Origin: Hawksworthiomyces lignivorus
Lineage: Eukaryota > Ascomycota > Sordariomycetes > Ophiostomatales > Ophiostomataceae
Direction of reading: 5' to 3'
Length of the DNA stretch: 64,000 nucleotides
Assembly (NCBI GenBank): GCA_002917075.1
Contig: NTMA01000031.1
Span: 186,001-250,000, forward strand
Of this stretch, positions 11,483 through 21,900 are shown piece after piece; the first letter of the stretch is position 1; every line of letters begins with the position of its first letter. Below the pieces are notes generated by a model. That model saw only the letters and a program-made list of their open reading frames with translations. It was not told the DNA's origin and searched no databases. A program made the position numbers and the translations under genes.

Positions 11483-13071
11483 GCGCTGCCCATCGTCGCA
11501 GCGTTCTCCTCTTGTCTGGCTGACCTTTTCCTATCCCTCCTCTCCTCCGGCTTGCTGTTTTTGTCGTGCTTTTGTGGCGGCGCCTTCGCAAGTCATGCCC
11601 CATTTTCACACAATCTTTTCCCCTACTACTGCGCACTCGCCGCCATAGCCGCAATATCTCTCCTCCTCTCCATCCTGCCATTCCCCAGACCACAAGCGCG
11701 CTCTGCACTTTGCCGTGCTGGCAGCTTGGGCGATGCTGCTTCTTGCTTAATCCTTCTCCCTTCCCTGGAATTTTCCCCCTTTTATCGGCATGGCCACAAT
11801 CAAATTGCATCAAGACGCACCCAAATCAAACGCAATTCCATGTTGCAATAATAAGCACGCTAAAAGAGTACTCGTATATTGAGGAATAGCACGTATTATA
11901 CAAACATTTCTCTGGGAAGATCGCATTACTGGGTTTGGTGTGGCAGCATCGGCCCGGAGCTGCCTATCCGACTTAGCGTACAGCACTTGTCTCAAATGCT
12001 TTTCTTCTTCCTCCGTGCTACAAGGCGATACAAGGCGAAATGCTTATAAGTGCATGCATATTTTGCTTCGGCTCTTTTTTATGATTGACTCCCGCTGAAA
12101 AAAACTTTGGTAACCGGGATGCCGACAACAAAACAAGGTTTTTCCAAAGCAAAAAGATCTCAAAAACTACTATTTCCATGTCTCACCAGTCGGACAATAA
12201 ACTCCACATTTTCTAGACTTTTAATTTGTTCAACGCCATTTTGAACGGCGTCACGATATCAAGAACTGGTCTGCAGACATGATGCAAAGAGCACCTGATC
12301 AATGTAATATATTTTGCACTAAATGAAAACTTAGTTCCTGATGGTCTAGCACTCTAGGATGCTGCATTTTACATCGAGACATAGTAACTGCACATCCCTG
12401 TTTGCTCATGCCGTAATATTGAAAGTGAAGACGAGGACTGGTTGAGCGGAATTCGACTGAGGCTGCTCAAGCAGGGCTTTACGTGTATTCGTGCTTTATT
12501 TGCTATGCTGGGGCGACAAATGGCATACGTACAACGGACCGTACTTTAAGCTTCTAGCATGTCTCGCATCTCTAGCTACCTCGTGACAATGCAAGACATT
12601 CCTACGATGCCGTTCGGTATCTTTGACTTAGGGATCAATTGCCATGGTTTTTTTTAATTTTTTTTATAACTTTTTCAGCATCCAATGCAATATATTTAGT
12701 CAATATTGCCTCGTCTGTATCTGCTAGAACAGCATATATAGTCTTGGCTATAACACATCTATAGTATACGATATGATCGAAGCTTTCGGCATGCTGGCCT
12801 CATGTCTTCCTTGAAATTTGTTCTGCTCGCTGCTCTCTGAATTTGGAGTGACACGAGCAGCCTCGGCCTGGGGCTGACACAGTCCAGAATCAGCTCGACC
12901 AGAGTGAAATCGTGCCATTATGATTTCTACATCACTAAGTGAAATTGCCGTCGTTTTTGCCTCTAATGTCATTTCGCAGCTCTGACAAAATTGCCTCTTT
13001 CTGCGGGAACGGGCGAAAGCCGCACTCGTCGGCCCTTCATTTGCCACGTATGCGACACACATGGCCCTCGA

Positions 13072-13504
13072 CTACTGTCCGTCAAGTTTTGCAATGATGG
13101 CTCTCAGACGCTCCTCGGTCCCTTCGGGGTACACCCGACTGTAGACCTTTTGGATGGGCCTCTCTGTGGAAAGAGGGTCGCCGAAGTCGGCTGGGAACAA
13201 CCAAGTTAGAGACGAGCCAGACTGACCTCGAATGGCAGAGAGACATAGACAAGAAGCTTTGAAAGAGAAAGGAAATAAAAAACACATAAGACAAATAAAA
13301 CAAACGACAGACAAACGCACCTGGATTGAAGCCCTGGTCACTCAGCTTCGCGCGGTAGGTCTCGACTTCTTCTCGATGCTTCGGCGTGTTCCACGCTGCC
13401 GGCTGCTTTTTGCCAACCACCGGCGAGGAGCCGTCCGTGGCGCCTGCTGCTGGCGCCGGGACTGCGGCCTGTCCCTCGACAATATCCATATCCTCGGCCT
13501 CCAT
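13072..13504 (-). CDS. Conserved-looking small protein of unknown function (100 aa)
   Basis: Two exons, 13504-13321 and 13190-13072, give 100 residues. The donor is GTGCGT, the acceptor is CCCAG, and the phase-1 junction forms FNPADFGDP. I do not recognise a family. The N-terminal 40 residues are Ala/Pro/Gly-rich. The second half is charged and ordered-looking, with WNTPKHREEVETYRAKL around residues 40-56 and RPIQKVYSRVYPEGTEERL near the C terminus, suggesting a short helical fold. There is no signal peptide or membrane segment. The first in-frame ATG was used; the frame stays open upstream as far as an acceptor-like CTCAG near 13591, so a 5'-UTR intron is likely. It is transcribed divergently from the SUZ-domain gene 640 bp away. 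Confidence 0.65.
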
Positions 13505-14144
13505 GGTGTGCGATGCGGGCCTCTTCGGTCTTTCGCCAATAGAAGACTCGGTGGAAGAGGGGAGCACGATCCTGTGGATGCTGTGCTTGGCCCTGAGGCG
13601 GAGAAAAATATAAAAAGAAGTGAATGCGCGTGAAACTGATACCGAAAGCACCTGTGAATGATGTGCCGTAAAGAGATAGATGAGACGCCAAGGACGACAG
13701 TTGAATGACTTTTTTGGGGGGGTTCGAGAGAGACAATAAGGCTTCAGAAGTGGAGAAGGCAGCCAGTCAGCCAGCCGTCACTAAAGAGTAGCTTGGGCTC
13801 TGCTGAGCAGCGCTGAGAGCGGGAGTGGACCAATCACACGTGGTTCAAGATATCTGGTTTTTGGTGTGTGCTGCTAAATGGTCTACCGAAAGCCCAAAAT
13901 TCTCCAATAAAAATTGCCAGGGACCAACACAAAAAAAAAAAAAAAAATAGCTGCAACGCATCGAGTTTGTTCCTGTGAGAGTAATCCATATATTGCTCCT
14001 GCTTGGTTTTTTTTTTTTTTCCTTTCCTGCTTCTCCTCTTCCGGCCCACAGCTTGTGTCTCCGCCCATCCGTGCTGTATTCCTGAATCGGGCCGCTCAAT
14101 TGCTTCTTCTCGCACCCCGCTTGCCATCCCAAATCCACCTTGCC
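13505..14144. other. Divergent promoter region
   Basis: This separates the small unknown gene (-) from the SUZ-domain gene (+). It contains a likely 5'-UTR intron of the former (acceptor near 13591) and A17 and T14 runs at 13930-13946 and 14006-14019. No further gene is seen. Confidence 0.5.
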
Positions 14145-15431
14145 ATGGCGAAGAAAGAGGCCGTCCCCAGCGCGTGGGACGACGACTGGGAAGCACAGGC
14201 CGACAAGGCCGCCGAGCAGGAGAGGCAGAAGAAGACACAGAAGGCAGCTTCAGCTGCAGAGCCGGAGGCCGAGCCCGTCCTTCTGAGCCGCGCCGAGCGC
14301 CTGGCCAAACACGAAGAGGAGAACCGGCGGATCTGGAAGTCTGCGTAAGTGTCTTTCTTATTCTGTTTTCATTCTCTCCTCTTCCTTTTTCATTTTTCTA
14401 TCACAAACCTTTCTTTTTGCTGACTCTGCTCCTTTTTTTCTTCGGGCACATCTAGAGACGAGCCCGAGGAGTTCCATTTCTTGACGGCGGGCAGCGGTGG
14501 CGGGGGCGCCAGCAGCAGCAGCGGCGGCGGCAGCAGCGGCGGCGGCGCTCCGCTGTCGGCGGCGTCGCCCTTTCGCCCGACCATGAAGGTGCTGAGCCGC
14601 AAGCCGGCGCCCCAGGTGATCCGCCGCCGCGACCCGGTGACGGGCATCGAGCAGCTGACGATCCGCGACGACGCGGCCGAAGCGGCTGCCGAGGCCGCCG
14701 CTGAGGCCGCACGCAACCAGGAGACGCCCGAGCAGGTCCGGCAGCGGCAGCAGCGCGAGCGCGAGGAGAAACAGCGCAAGTACGACGAGGCGCGAGCAAA
14801 GATCTTTGGCGAGCCCTTGCCGGCCAGCCGAGCCGCCGGCGGCGCCGGCGGCACCACCACACCGCCCGTCGTGACCTCCCTAGCCTCGTCTCGGCAGGCT
14901 TCGCCGGTGCCGCGCTCAGGCTCCGGGGGAAACAGCAACTCCACGCCGCCGCCGGCACAGAACAGCCACAACAACCACAACAGTCACAACAACAACAACA
15001 ACTATAACAATAGTAGAGGCCGCGGCCGCGGCCGTGGTCGAGGCGACTATGGTGGTGGTGGTGGTGGTGGTGGTGGATACCGCGGAGACCGAACGGGATC
15101 GGATGGCTTTAGCCGAGGACAGCACGATGCCGGCTACAACAGAAGGCAGCAGCCGCAGCAGACAGGGTACTTTGCAGGCCACACCGGGTCCGCAACAGCA
15201 GCCGCCGCGGGATCTGCACCCGCGCCAGCGACCACCACAACACGGGAGCTCTACGACCCAAATTATACCCCCAGACCCGCCAGCCAGCAGAGGCGAGGTG
15301 ACGCAGCGGCCGGCTCGCCTTTCCCCAGCCGGCAGGGCACGCCGCGTGAAGAAGAGCATGTGGTTCGTGCTCCACGCGGCCCCGACGGCAGCGGACGAGG
15401 CGGGTTTGGGTTTGCGAGACGCGGCGGATGA
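14145..15431 (+). CDS. SUZ / SUZ-C domain RNA-binding protein
   Basis: Two exons, 14145-14344 and 14456-15431, encode 391 residues; the junction codon is split after two bases. The N terminus (MAKKEAVPSAWDDDWEAQAD) and a charged helix with a heptad-like E/R/K pattern precede a Gly/Ser linker. A SUZ domain spans about 112-186: VIRRRDPVTGIEQ, then a long charged helix ending in RAKIFGEP, the SUZ hallmark. An Asn/His tract and an RG-rich box follow at about 253-280. The protein ends in a SUZ-C-like motif with PRGPDGSGRGGFGF. SUZ domains bind RNA in proteins such as C. elegans SZY-20, so a role as a cytoplasmic RNA-binding or translation-associated factor is inferred. The coding DNA is very GC-rich with many short repeats. 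The product converges with NAR1. Confidence 0.85.
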
Positions 15432-15736
15432 AACTGGACGAGAAGCTTCACAAAAAAGCGACGACGTGATCATGCTACCATTGGAGTTGCTGCCCACGAG
15501 GGCGCTGTATTTGGAAAAAAAAAAAAAAAAGTCCTTGCTGGATTCTGGCAAAGTATCCTCTGCCTAACTAATTCTATCAACAAATAACGCCTGTCATGCA
15601 TATTGGACCAAGTCTCTCTCCCAGAACAGGACCGCCAAAAAAAGCACCCCCGAAAACAAAATATGCTAAAAAAGGATCCTCCGCCCAAAAAGGCTTTTCG
15701 GTACTTTATTTCTCTTTTTTTTTTCTTTTTTTTTTT
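15432..15736. other. Convergent 3' spacer between the SUZ gene and NAR1
   Basis: About 300 bases with A16 (15515-15530) and T-rich runs near 15716-15737. It presumably holds both polyadenylation regions. No gene is seen. Confidence 0.5.
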
Positions 15737-15970
15737 TTACCATCCGCCACCAATCTTGCCTGCCAGCTGGACGACCCGCTCTGAGGCGTCGCCGCTCGAG
15801 CTCTTGCCGGTCTTGCCGACGTCGCTCACGACCTCGCGGAACGTCGTGTACGCGAGCCGGCGCAGGTCGATGCCTGTGGTGCGGGACCAGTGGGCCAGGA
15901 CGTCGCGCACGTATGCGGGGCTGATGCCGTCTACGAGCAGGACGCCGTCGTCGGCGGCGGCGGCGCTCTG

Positions 15971-16009
<39 letters not shown>

Positions 16010-17734
16010 GTTGTCGTCGCCGGAGAAGTACGCCTCGTCGATCTCGGCCAGCCACGCCTTCTGCTCTGCGGGGCCCGGCTTGACTACCGCCGTCGCCGCC
16101 TGCCCGCCGCGCCGCTCCAGCACGGCCGGGTCGTCTACCTTGATCTGGCCGCCGCCGTTTGTGCACCCGCCCGGACACGCCATGACCTCCACGTACGCAT
16201 AGTCGAGGCCGGCGCCCGCCGCGCCGGCGCCGCCGCCGCCTGCAGCGGCTGCTCTGCGCGCGCTGCCAATGGGCCGGCCGCCGGGGAGCCGCGACGGCCG
16301 GGCAGGCCGCAGGCGGCGGACGAGGTTCTGGATGTTGCGGAAGCCGTAGTAGCGGGCCGCCTTGAACAGGGGCGGCGGCTGCTGCTGCTGCTGCTTCGCG
16401 TCTAGCGGGACGCCGGGCGCGGTGATGACGTACTCGACGACGTCGATGTTGCGGCCCCGCACGGTGTGCAGCGCGGCGCCTGGGTGCTGCGCGAGGACGG
16501 TCTGCAGGATAAAGTGCAGGTTGCCGCCCGAGGGGCCGGCGGCGGCGGGCGGCTGGGCGCGGCGGCGCGGCGGGAACAGAAAGCGATCGAGGACCGGGTC
16601 GGGAAAGGGCAGGCGGCTGCCGCCGCCGCCGCCGCCGCCGGCACCCCCGCGCGGGTGCAGCGGCGTCTTGGGCAGCTGGAAAAAGTCGATGCCCCGGGAC
16701 TCGGCCAGCATCAGCACCTCCTTGCTCGTGATGACGCAGTCGACGTCGCGGACGCCGTGGCTGCTGCCACCAGCAGAAGCGGCATCGTCCCAGGCGCCGT
16801 CAATCAGCTCCGCGCGGCTGGCCTCGAGCTTCTTGTCGAAGCAGGGCATGACGGCGACGTGCCAGATGCGGCTCGCGGGGACGCCCAGCGTGCGGCTCAG
16901 CGCCGTCTTGAGCAGCGTCCCCGTCAGCGCCTGCGGCGACTTGACCTTGGACAGGTGGCCCAGCACGTGCGGGTGCGTCTTCTCCGCGTAGCACACCCAG
17001 CCGGGGCAGGCCGAGGTCAGGAGCGGCGCCGCCGGCGGACGGCTCTGCTGCGGCTGCGGCTGCGGCTGCGGCTGCTGCGGCTGCTGCTGCTGCTGCTGCT
17101 GCTGCAGGACCTCGTCCGCCCCCAGCACGAGCGTCGCCTCCCGCGCTGCATTCGTGTCGACCACCCAGGCGCAGCCGTTGCCGAACGCGCCGCCCGCCCG
17201 CAGGCCTGCCGGGCCCGCCAGCAGGTGCTCCAGCATGTGGCCCGCCTGCTCCGCGGTCGCGCCGCCGCCGCACGCGGCGGCCAGGTTGGCCCGCGTCTGG
17301 GGCGAGATGCTCGCCACGAACAGGCAGCGCGACGGGTCGTCGAGGCCGTCGACGGCGTAGGGCGCGGGAGACGAGTCCGAGGACAGGGAAGAGGACGTCG
17401 AAGAAGCAGACGAGGGCGGCGGCGAGGGGAGGATCTCGAGGGCCTTGCCGCGGTCCAGCGCGCGCAGCACCTCGGCGTGGCTCTGCAGGCTGACCAGGAC
17501 GGCCTCGGCAGAGGTGACGCAGCCCGAGCAGGCGAGACAGTCCGTCAGGGAGATCTGAGCCGGCGCGGCGGCCCCGCCCTTGGGCCCATCTTCGCGGAAG
17601 ACTTCGTGCTCGAGACCGCCGCCGCTCGCCAAGGCGGGCTCAGAGGCGGGAGGAAGAGTCTCGACCGGTTTGATACAGGCGACGCCGGGGGTGATGAAGT
17701 CGTTGAGATCGTCCGCGGAGAGGATGGCACTCAT
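15737..17734 (-). CDS. NAR1: Cytosolic Fe-S cluster assembly factor NAR1
   Basis: A single exon encodes 665 residues. Nar1 is the iron-only-hydrogenase-like protein of the cytosolic iron-sulfur assembly pathway that passes clusters from the Nbp35-Cfd1 scaffold to the CIA targeting complex. The N-terminal [4Fe-4S] ligands are visible as Cys20 and the cluster Cys66, Cys69, Cys72 in LTDCLACSGCVTSAEA. The second site is formed by Cys in SACPGWVCYAEK, MPCFDKK and MACPGGCTNGGGQ. Yeast Nar1 is 491 residues; the extra length here sits in low-complexity inserts, a Gln/Pro tract at about 210-232, a Gly run near residue 370, and an Asp-rich tract at about 572-588. The start MSAILSADDLNDF matches the family N terminus. 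Coding GC is very high, which creates long antisense ORFs. Confidence 0.93.
15972..16019. repeat. GTC trinucleotide tract inside NAR1 (poly-Asp)
   Basis: About sixteen GTC units with two GTT variants, read on the minus strand as Asp/Asn codons in a surface-type acidic insert of NAR1. Confidence 0.9.
17041..17106. repeat. CTG/GGCTGC tract inside NAR1 (poly-Gln/Pro)
   Basis: Repeated CTG and GGCTGC units encode nine consecutive Gln followed by Gln-Pro alternation on the minus strand. It lies between the N-terminal and central parts of NAR1 and is absent from the yeast protein as I know it. Confidence 0.85.
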
Positions 17735-18952
17735 TGTGCCCTGATCAAAGGAGGGAAGCTGGGGATATTGCTCAGGCGCGCAAAGCACGTTAACAATCGG
17801 AGAGATCGAATAGACGCAAGTTTGTAGAACTAATGGAGACACAAAAGGCAGCGGGGCTGTCCTTTAGATTTGCTGCATTCTCTAGTAGAGATGACCAGAT
17901 AATATACAGATATGCCTGTATTAAAGTGCCGCTGGTATGTGAACAATGACAAAAAGTCGCAGCTAGATGCACAGAGCAATATGGTCTTCTGAAAACACAG
18001 GCACAAATCGCGCGTGCTGCTTTGAAATCGAGTTGTTTTAAAATGGCTTTTGATAGTCTTTTTTTTTTTTAATTCTTTTTTTTTTTTTTTTTTGAAAATG
18101 GCAGTTGCGAAATCGGCACTGTCCTGATTAGAGCAGTCCAGGCAGTAGAAGTGGAGCAGTCAATTCCGCGGGTGGCGGAAATGGCGCTGCTGATTTTTCT
18201 TCCCCTCCTTGGACAGCGTTACCAGAATTGCCCTCACGCTCACTGGCTGGCTTGTATGGACCCTGGAATACGTCTTGTAACGCACTGTATCGTACGCAAA
18301 ATTAGTGCTATTTTAACCTGAGTTTACTTTTCTTATAGTGGTATTATTAATATGTAGGTAGTGGGCAAACATTGTTGTGCTTGGACTTTGGTAGAACTAC
18401 TAGAAACGCTGATATTAGGCTTTGTATTCTTGGTTTTGTAGTTTTACATAGTTGTACATAATATTGTGTTTATATACGAAGGATACGCCTCAGAATGCCA
18501 TCTTTTAAAGCTGTTGGACGAATATGCTCCTTTCCCATGCGACCATGTTTCTCCTGACATTTGCCGGAATCTGATGAATCCTTTGCCTCCCATATAGAAA
18601 CTCCTGGCCCAATCTAAAACCTAAATCAAATAAGAGAAAAAAAAAAACAAAAAAAAACAAAACATAACCCCGATACAGTAGAGGCGAATCATCAGAATAG
18701 AGATGAGGTTGAACTGCTCGCAAACGGACATTTGATGCCAGGGACAAGATAGAACGCCGTGATAAAGCCATGCAAGGATGGATCGAGAGGAAACGTAAAA
18801 CCACCAAAATAGAGAAAATTATGTGCTTGAATCATCATGCAAGGACGCGGAAGTCGAAGAATAGAAATATTGAAAGAAAAGAAAAAGTAGAAAATCGCAA
18901 AGTCGAAAAATATAAGGCGAAATCCCCCATTCGCTGAGCCAGAGCACGAGCT
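17735..18952. other. Spacer upstream of NAR1 and downstream of the PNUTS-like gene
   Basis: AT-rich, with T runs at 18060-18092 and A runs near 18638-18660. The NAR1 promoter and the 3' end of the PNUTS-like gene must lie here. No gene-like ORF or RNA gene is seen. Confidence 0.5.
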
Positions 18953-21900
18953 TCAATCGTGTCGGAATGTGCACTTGTCGCCTTTGGCACATTTGCCGCT
19001 GGCCCAGAAGACACACGCTTTGGTGCCAATTAGGGCTCGGTTGATGCCACGCAAGTGGCTCGGCACGGTCGCGTCCTGGTTATCGCGGTCTCTGTCGCGG
19101 TCTCGCTTGTTGCGAGCATGAAGTCCGCTGGCACCATTGCCCGGTCGGTGGGATTCTTGCTGATATTGCTTGTATGCAGAACCGCCCGAGACGCCGCCAG
19201 ACGTGTTGCCGCTGGTAAAACCAGCCGAGCCGGCCTGTTCCGGTTTGGCTTGCTGTTGGCTTGCTGCCCATTGTGCTAGGGACAGCATGTATGCTTGATT
19301 TGGGTCGGCCGAGCTGTTTGCATACTGCGACGCGGCTTGCTGCGCATTGCCGCCGCCCCCAGTCATGGAAGCCAAAATGGCTTGCAGCTGAGCATCATTT
19401 TGCGGCGCGGCTGCCGGCTGTGCTGCCTGCGCCGTTCCACCTAGAGTTGCCAGCAGTGCCTGAAGCTGTGAGTTGGCATCGCCGGCCGAACCAGCTTGCT
19501 GCTGCAGCTGCCCTTGGGCTGGGTTTTGCTGCTGCTGATAATACGAGTTCAGATACTGCGTGTATGCGCTGTCGCCCGTAGGCTGAGCCGGCTGTTGCTG
19601 CTGTGTGTTGAACTGCGCATAGTAGGCGGCCCATGCTGCAGCTGTGTCTTGCGGCTGGTTGGCTTGCCCAGCTTGTGGCGTACCTGCAAGTGCCGCGGGC
19701 CGCTGTGCTTCCACTCCCGCATGGCCCTTCTCGCGCTGCTTCTCACGGTTGTACCCGGTCCACCATTCTTTGATTCGTTCGGGGTCGCTAATGTACTCCG
19801 GCGGCTCCGTTGCGGGAAATGGCTTCGATTTGAGATGCTCGACTAAGGCCTCTAGGACGAATACAGCCTTCTGCACCGCTGGGTCTGCGTAATCTTGCCA
19901 GCGCCGTGCCTGCACCTTTGAGAGGTCCAGCGTCGTCTTCCAGCCCTTGACCGTATCGGAATTGAGAAGACGGACGACTTCGTCGGCTTTAGGCCCGGTA
20001 AATGAGTAGGTCATATTCTTCATGGCAGCTGCGCTCGCTATAGCGGGCATTGAAGGGTCGTACGCCGCTGCAGTCGCGTCATTAGCGCCCCTGCGGGATT
20101 TCTGCTGCTTGAGCGCCTCGATGCGCTTCACCGCATTCCACGCAGCCCATCGGGCACCCATGGTCCTTTCCTCGTTCCATCGGAGCTGCAGTTCTTGGAA
20201 TTTCGCGTCGTCTGTTGGAAGCGTAATACCTTGAGGCCCAGTAGCTGCCTTGCCAGACAGTTCACTATGCCCATGAACTGGTGATCTGGGTGTTGGAGGA
20301 ATGTCTGACGGGTCTGTGTAAATAGCCATGAGAACAGTATTCTCACGCTCTGCCATCGCTTTTTGCTCTGCAGTATCAACTGTCATAGCGCCGCCCCTCG
20401 TGGAGAACGTTTCTGCTCTCTTCTCTCCTAGCACAGAAAAGTTAATCGCAGACGGCTCAAACCAGGGACGGTAAGGCAGCTCATCGTCTTCATCGTCACC
20501 ACGTGCACCGTCTTCATCTTCATCTTCAAAGTTGACACCCTTCTTAAGGCTTCGCTTAAGGGCCAGGCCCTCGGATCGATCGTCGTTGGCGTCACGGAGC
20601 AGGTAATTAGCTCTGCCCTCGTCTTCGTCTTTATCCTTGGTGAATACACGAACTTCTGTAAGATCATCGCCGGATTTCCAGGTCACCCGAAGCTTTCTCC
20701 TGCTCTCCTTCCTAAGGCGCTTAGCTTTCTCTTTGGGAGTCTCCGTTGACGAAACACTCTCGCTAGATGAGTCTGGTGTCGGTGCTGCTGGAGTTCCGCT
20801 CTTAGGCTTCGAGATTTCCTCAAGTAGGGCACCGAGCTTGGACTGGCTAGCAAGAGAAGAGCTTGCATCGGCTTTCGCTGCGGCTGATTTCTTGGCTTTT
20901 GCGGCAGTGGCTGCCGCAAGAGCCCCACTGTGATTTGGCGCATCACCTGTCTTTATCGTATCTGCTGATGCAGAATCTCGCTTGGACGGGGAACCAGTAG
21001 CGCTTGATTTTCCTGCGTCGCCTGCAGCCGTGTCTGTCTTCCTAGCTGCCGCCGACAGATCACTCTTAGTAATATCGGGTTTTGCGGCTTGCACTTTGGT
21101 AACGGGGCGCGATTTTCCTGGTAGGAGTGCAGTGCCTGCCCATGGTTTGACGGTAGAGCTGGATGCAGCTGCTGACGAAGCAGCGGGTTTCGACACGGGC
21201 TGAGGCGCTCCACTTGCGGATGGTGTTGCAATTTTCTTTGAGGACCGAGAATCAGATTCATCCTCACGAGGCCTCTTCGAAGAGAGCGAGTCCGACGGAA
21301 CCCTAGTCGCTGACTTTGTCACCTTCGCTCCCTCCGTAGATTTCGCCGCACCTGAAGCAGTCGAAGAGGGTAGAGCAACCGGTTTGGCATGGATAATTTT
21401 CGATACAATCTCGTCCACCAAGTCTTTGACTTCATCATCTCCCTTTGCCATAAAACGCTTCTGGATCTTGTCGAACTTTAGTCTTTGATTCAGCATCTCG
21501 TCAGTGACGGTGGTAAACCGGGACATAAATCGGAGCAATGTCTTTGGGAGTTTGCCGTTGAAGTCGGAGGCATTTACGCAATCTCGAAGAGCGGACACGA
21601 GGTTTGCCACAAGAGGCGCGTTTCCACCCAAATTCTCCAGCACTTGTTCGTTGCCTTTCTCGTCGGCAGCATCCACGGCGCGGTAGAGCAGTTCTTGCTT
21701 GAAAGTAAGGGCCTTCTTAAGTTGATCAACGGCATCTTTCTTGGCATCACTTTCTTCGGCCTTTTTGAGCTTCTCTTTGGATTCTTTGACCCCGTCATAA
21801 AGGCCTTTGATGAAGTCGCCAAAGTTCTTCACAGCTCGCTTGATCGTTGTTGGGCCGTTGTCCTCAACATACACGTGGCCGATAGCATCCCACGCAGCAG

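Larger units (their letters stand above)
5865..13071. other. 7.2 kb stretch without a recognised gene, upstream of SCH9
   Basis: All ORFs here are short and of low complexity or unlike any family I know. The DNA holds several short tandem repeats, annotated separately, pyrimidine-rich tracts, and an AT-rich part at about 11.85-12.8 kb. It probably contains the SCH9 promoter and a long, possibly spliced 5' leader. One exon-like ATG segment ending in a consensus donor lies at 8563-8642 on the minus strand. No tRNA, 5S rRNA or transposon reading frame was seen. Confidence 0.5.

Noticed and set aside
11334..11813. 159-codon minus ORF with Ser-Asp repeats
   Set aside because: The repeat comes from a degenerate hexamer tract, and the rest shows no resemblance to a protein family.
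16466..17827. 453-codon forward ORF antisense to NAR1
   Set aside because: It is an Arg/Ala/Gly-rich shadow of a very GC-rich gene and has no family motif; NAR1 on the other strand has all its Cys ligands.
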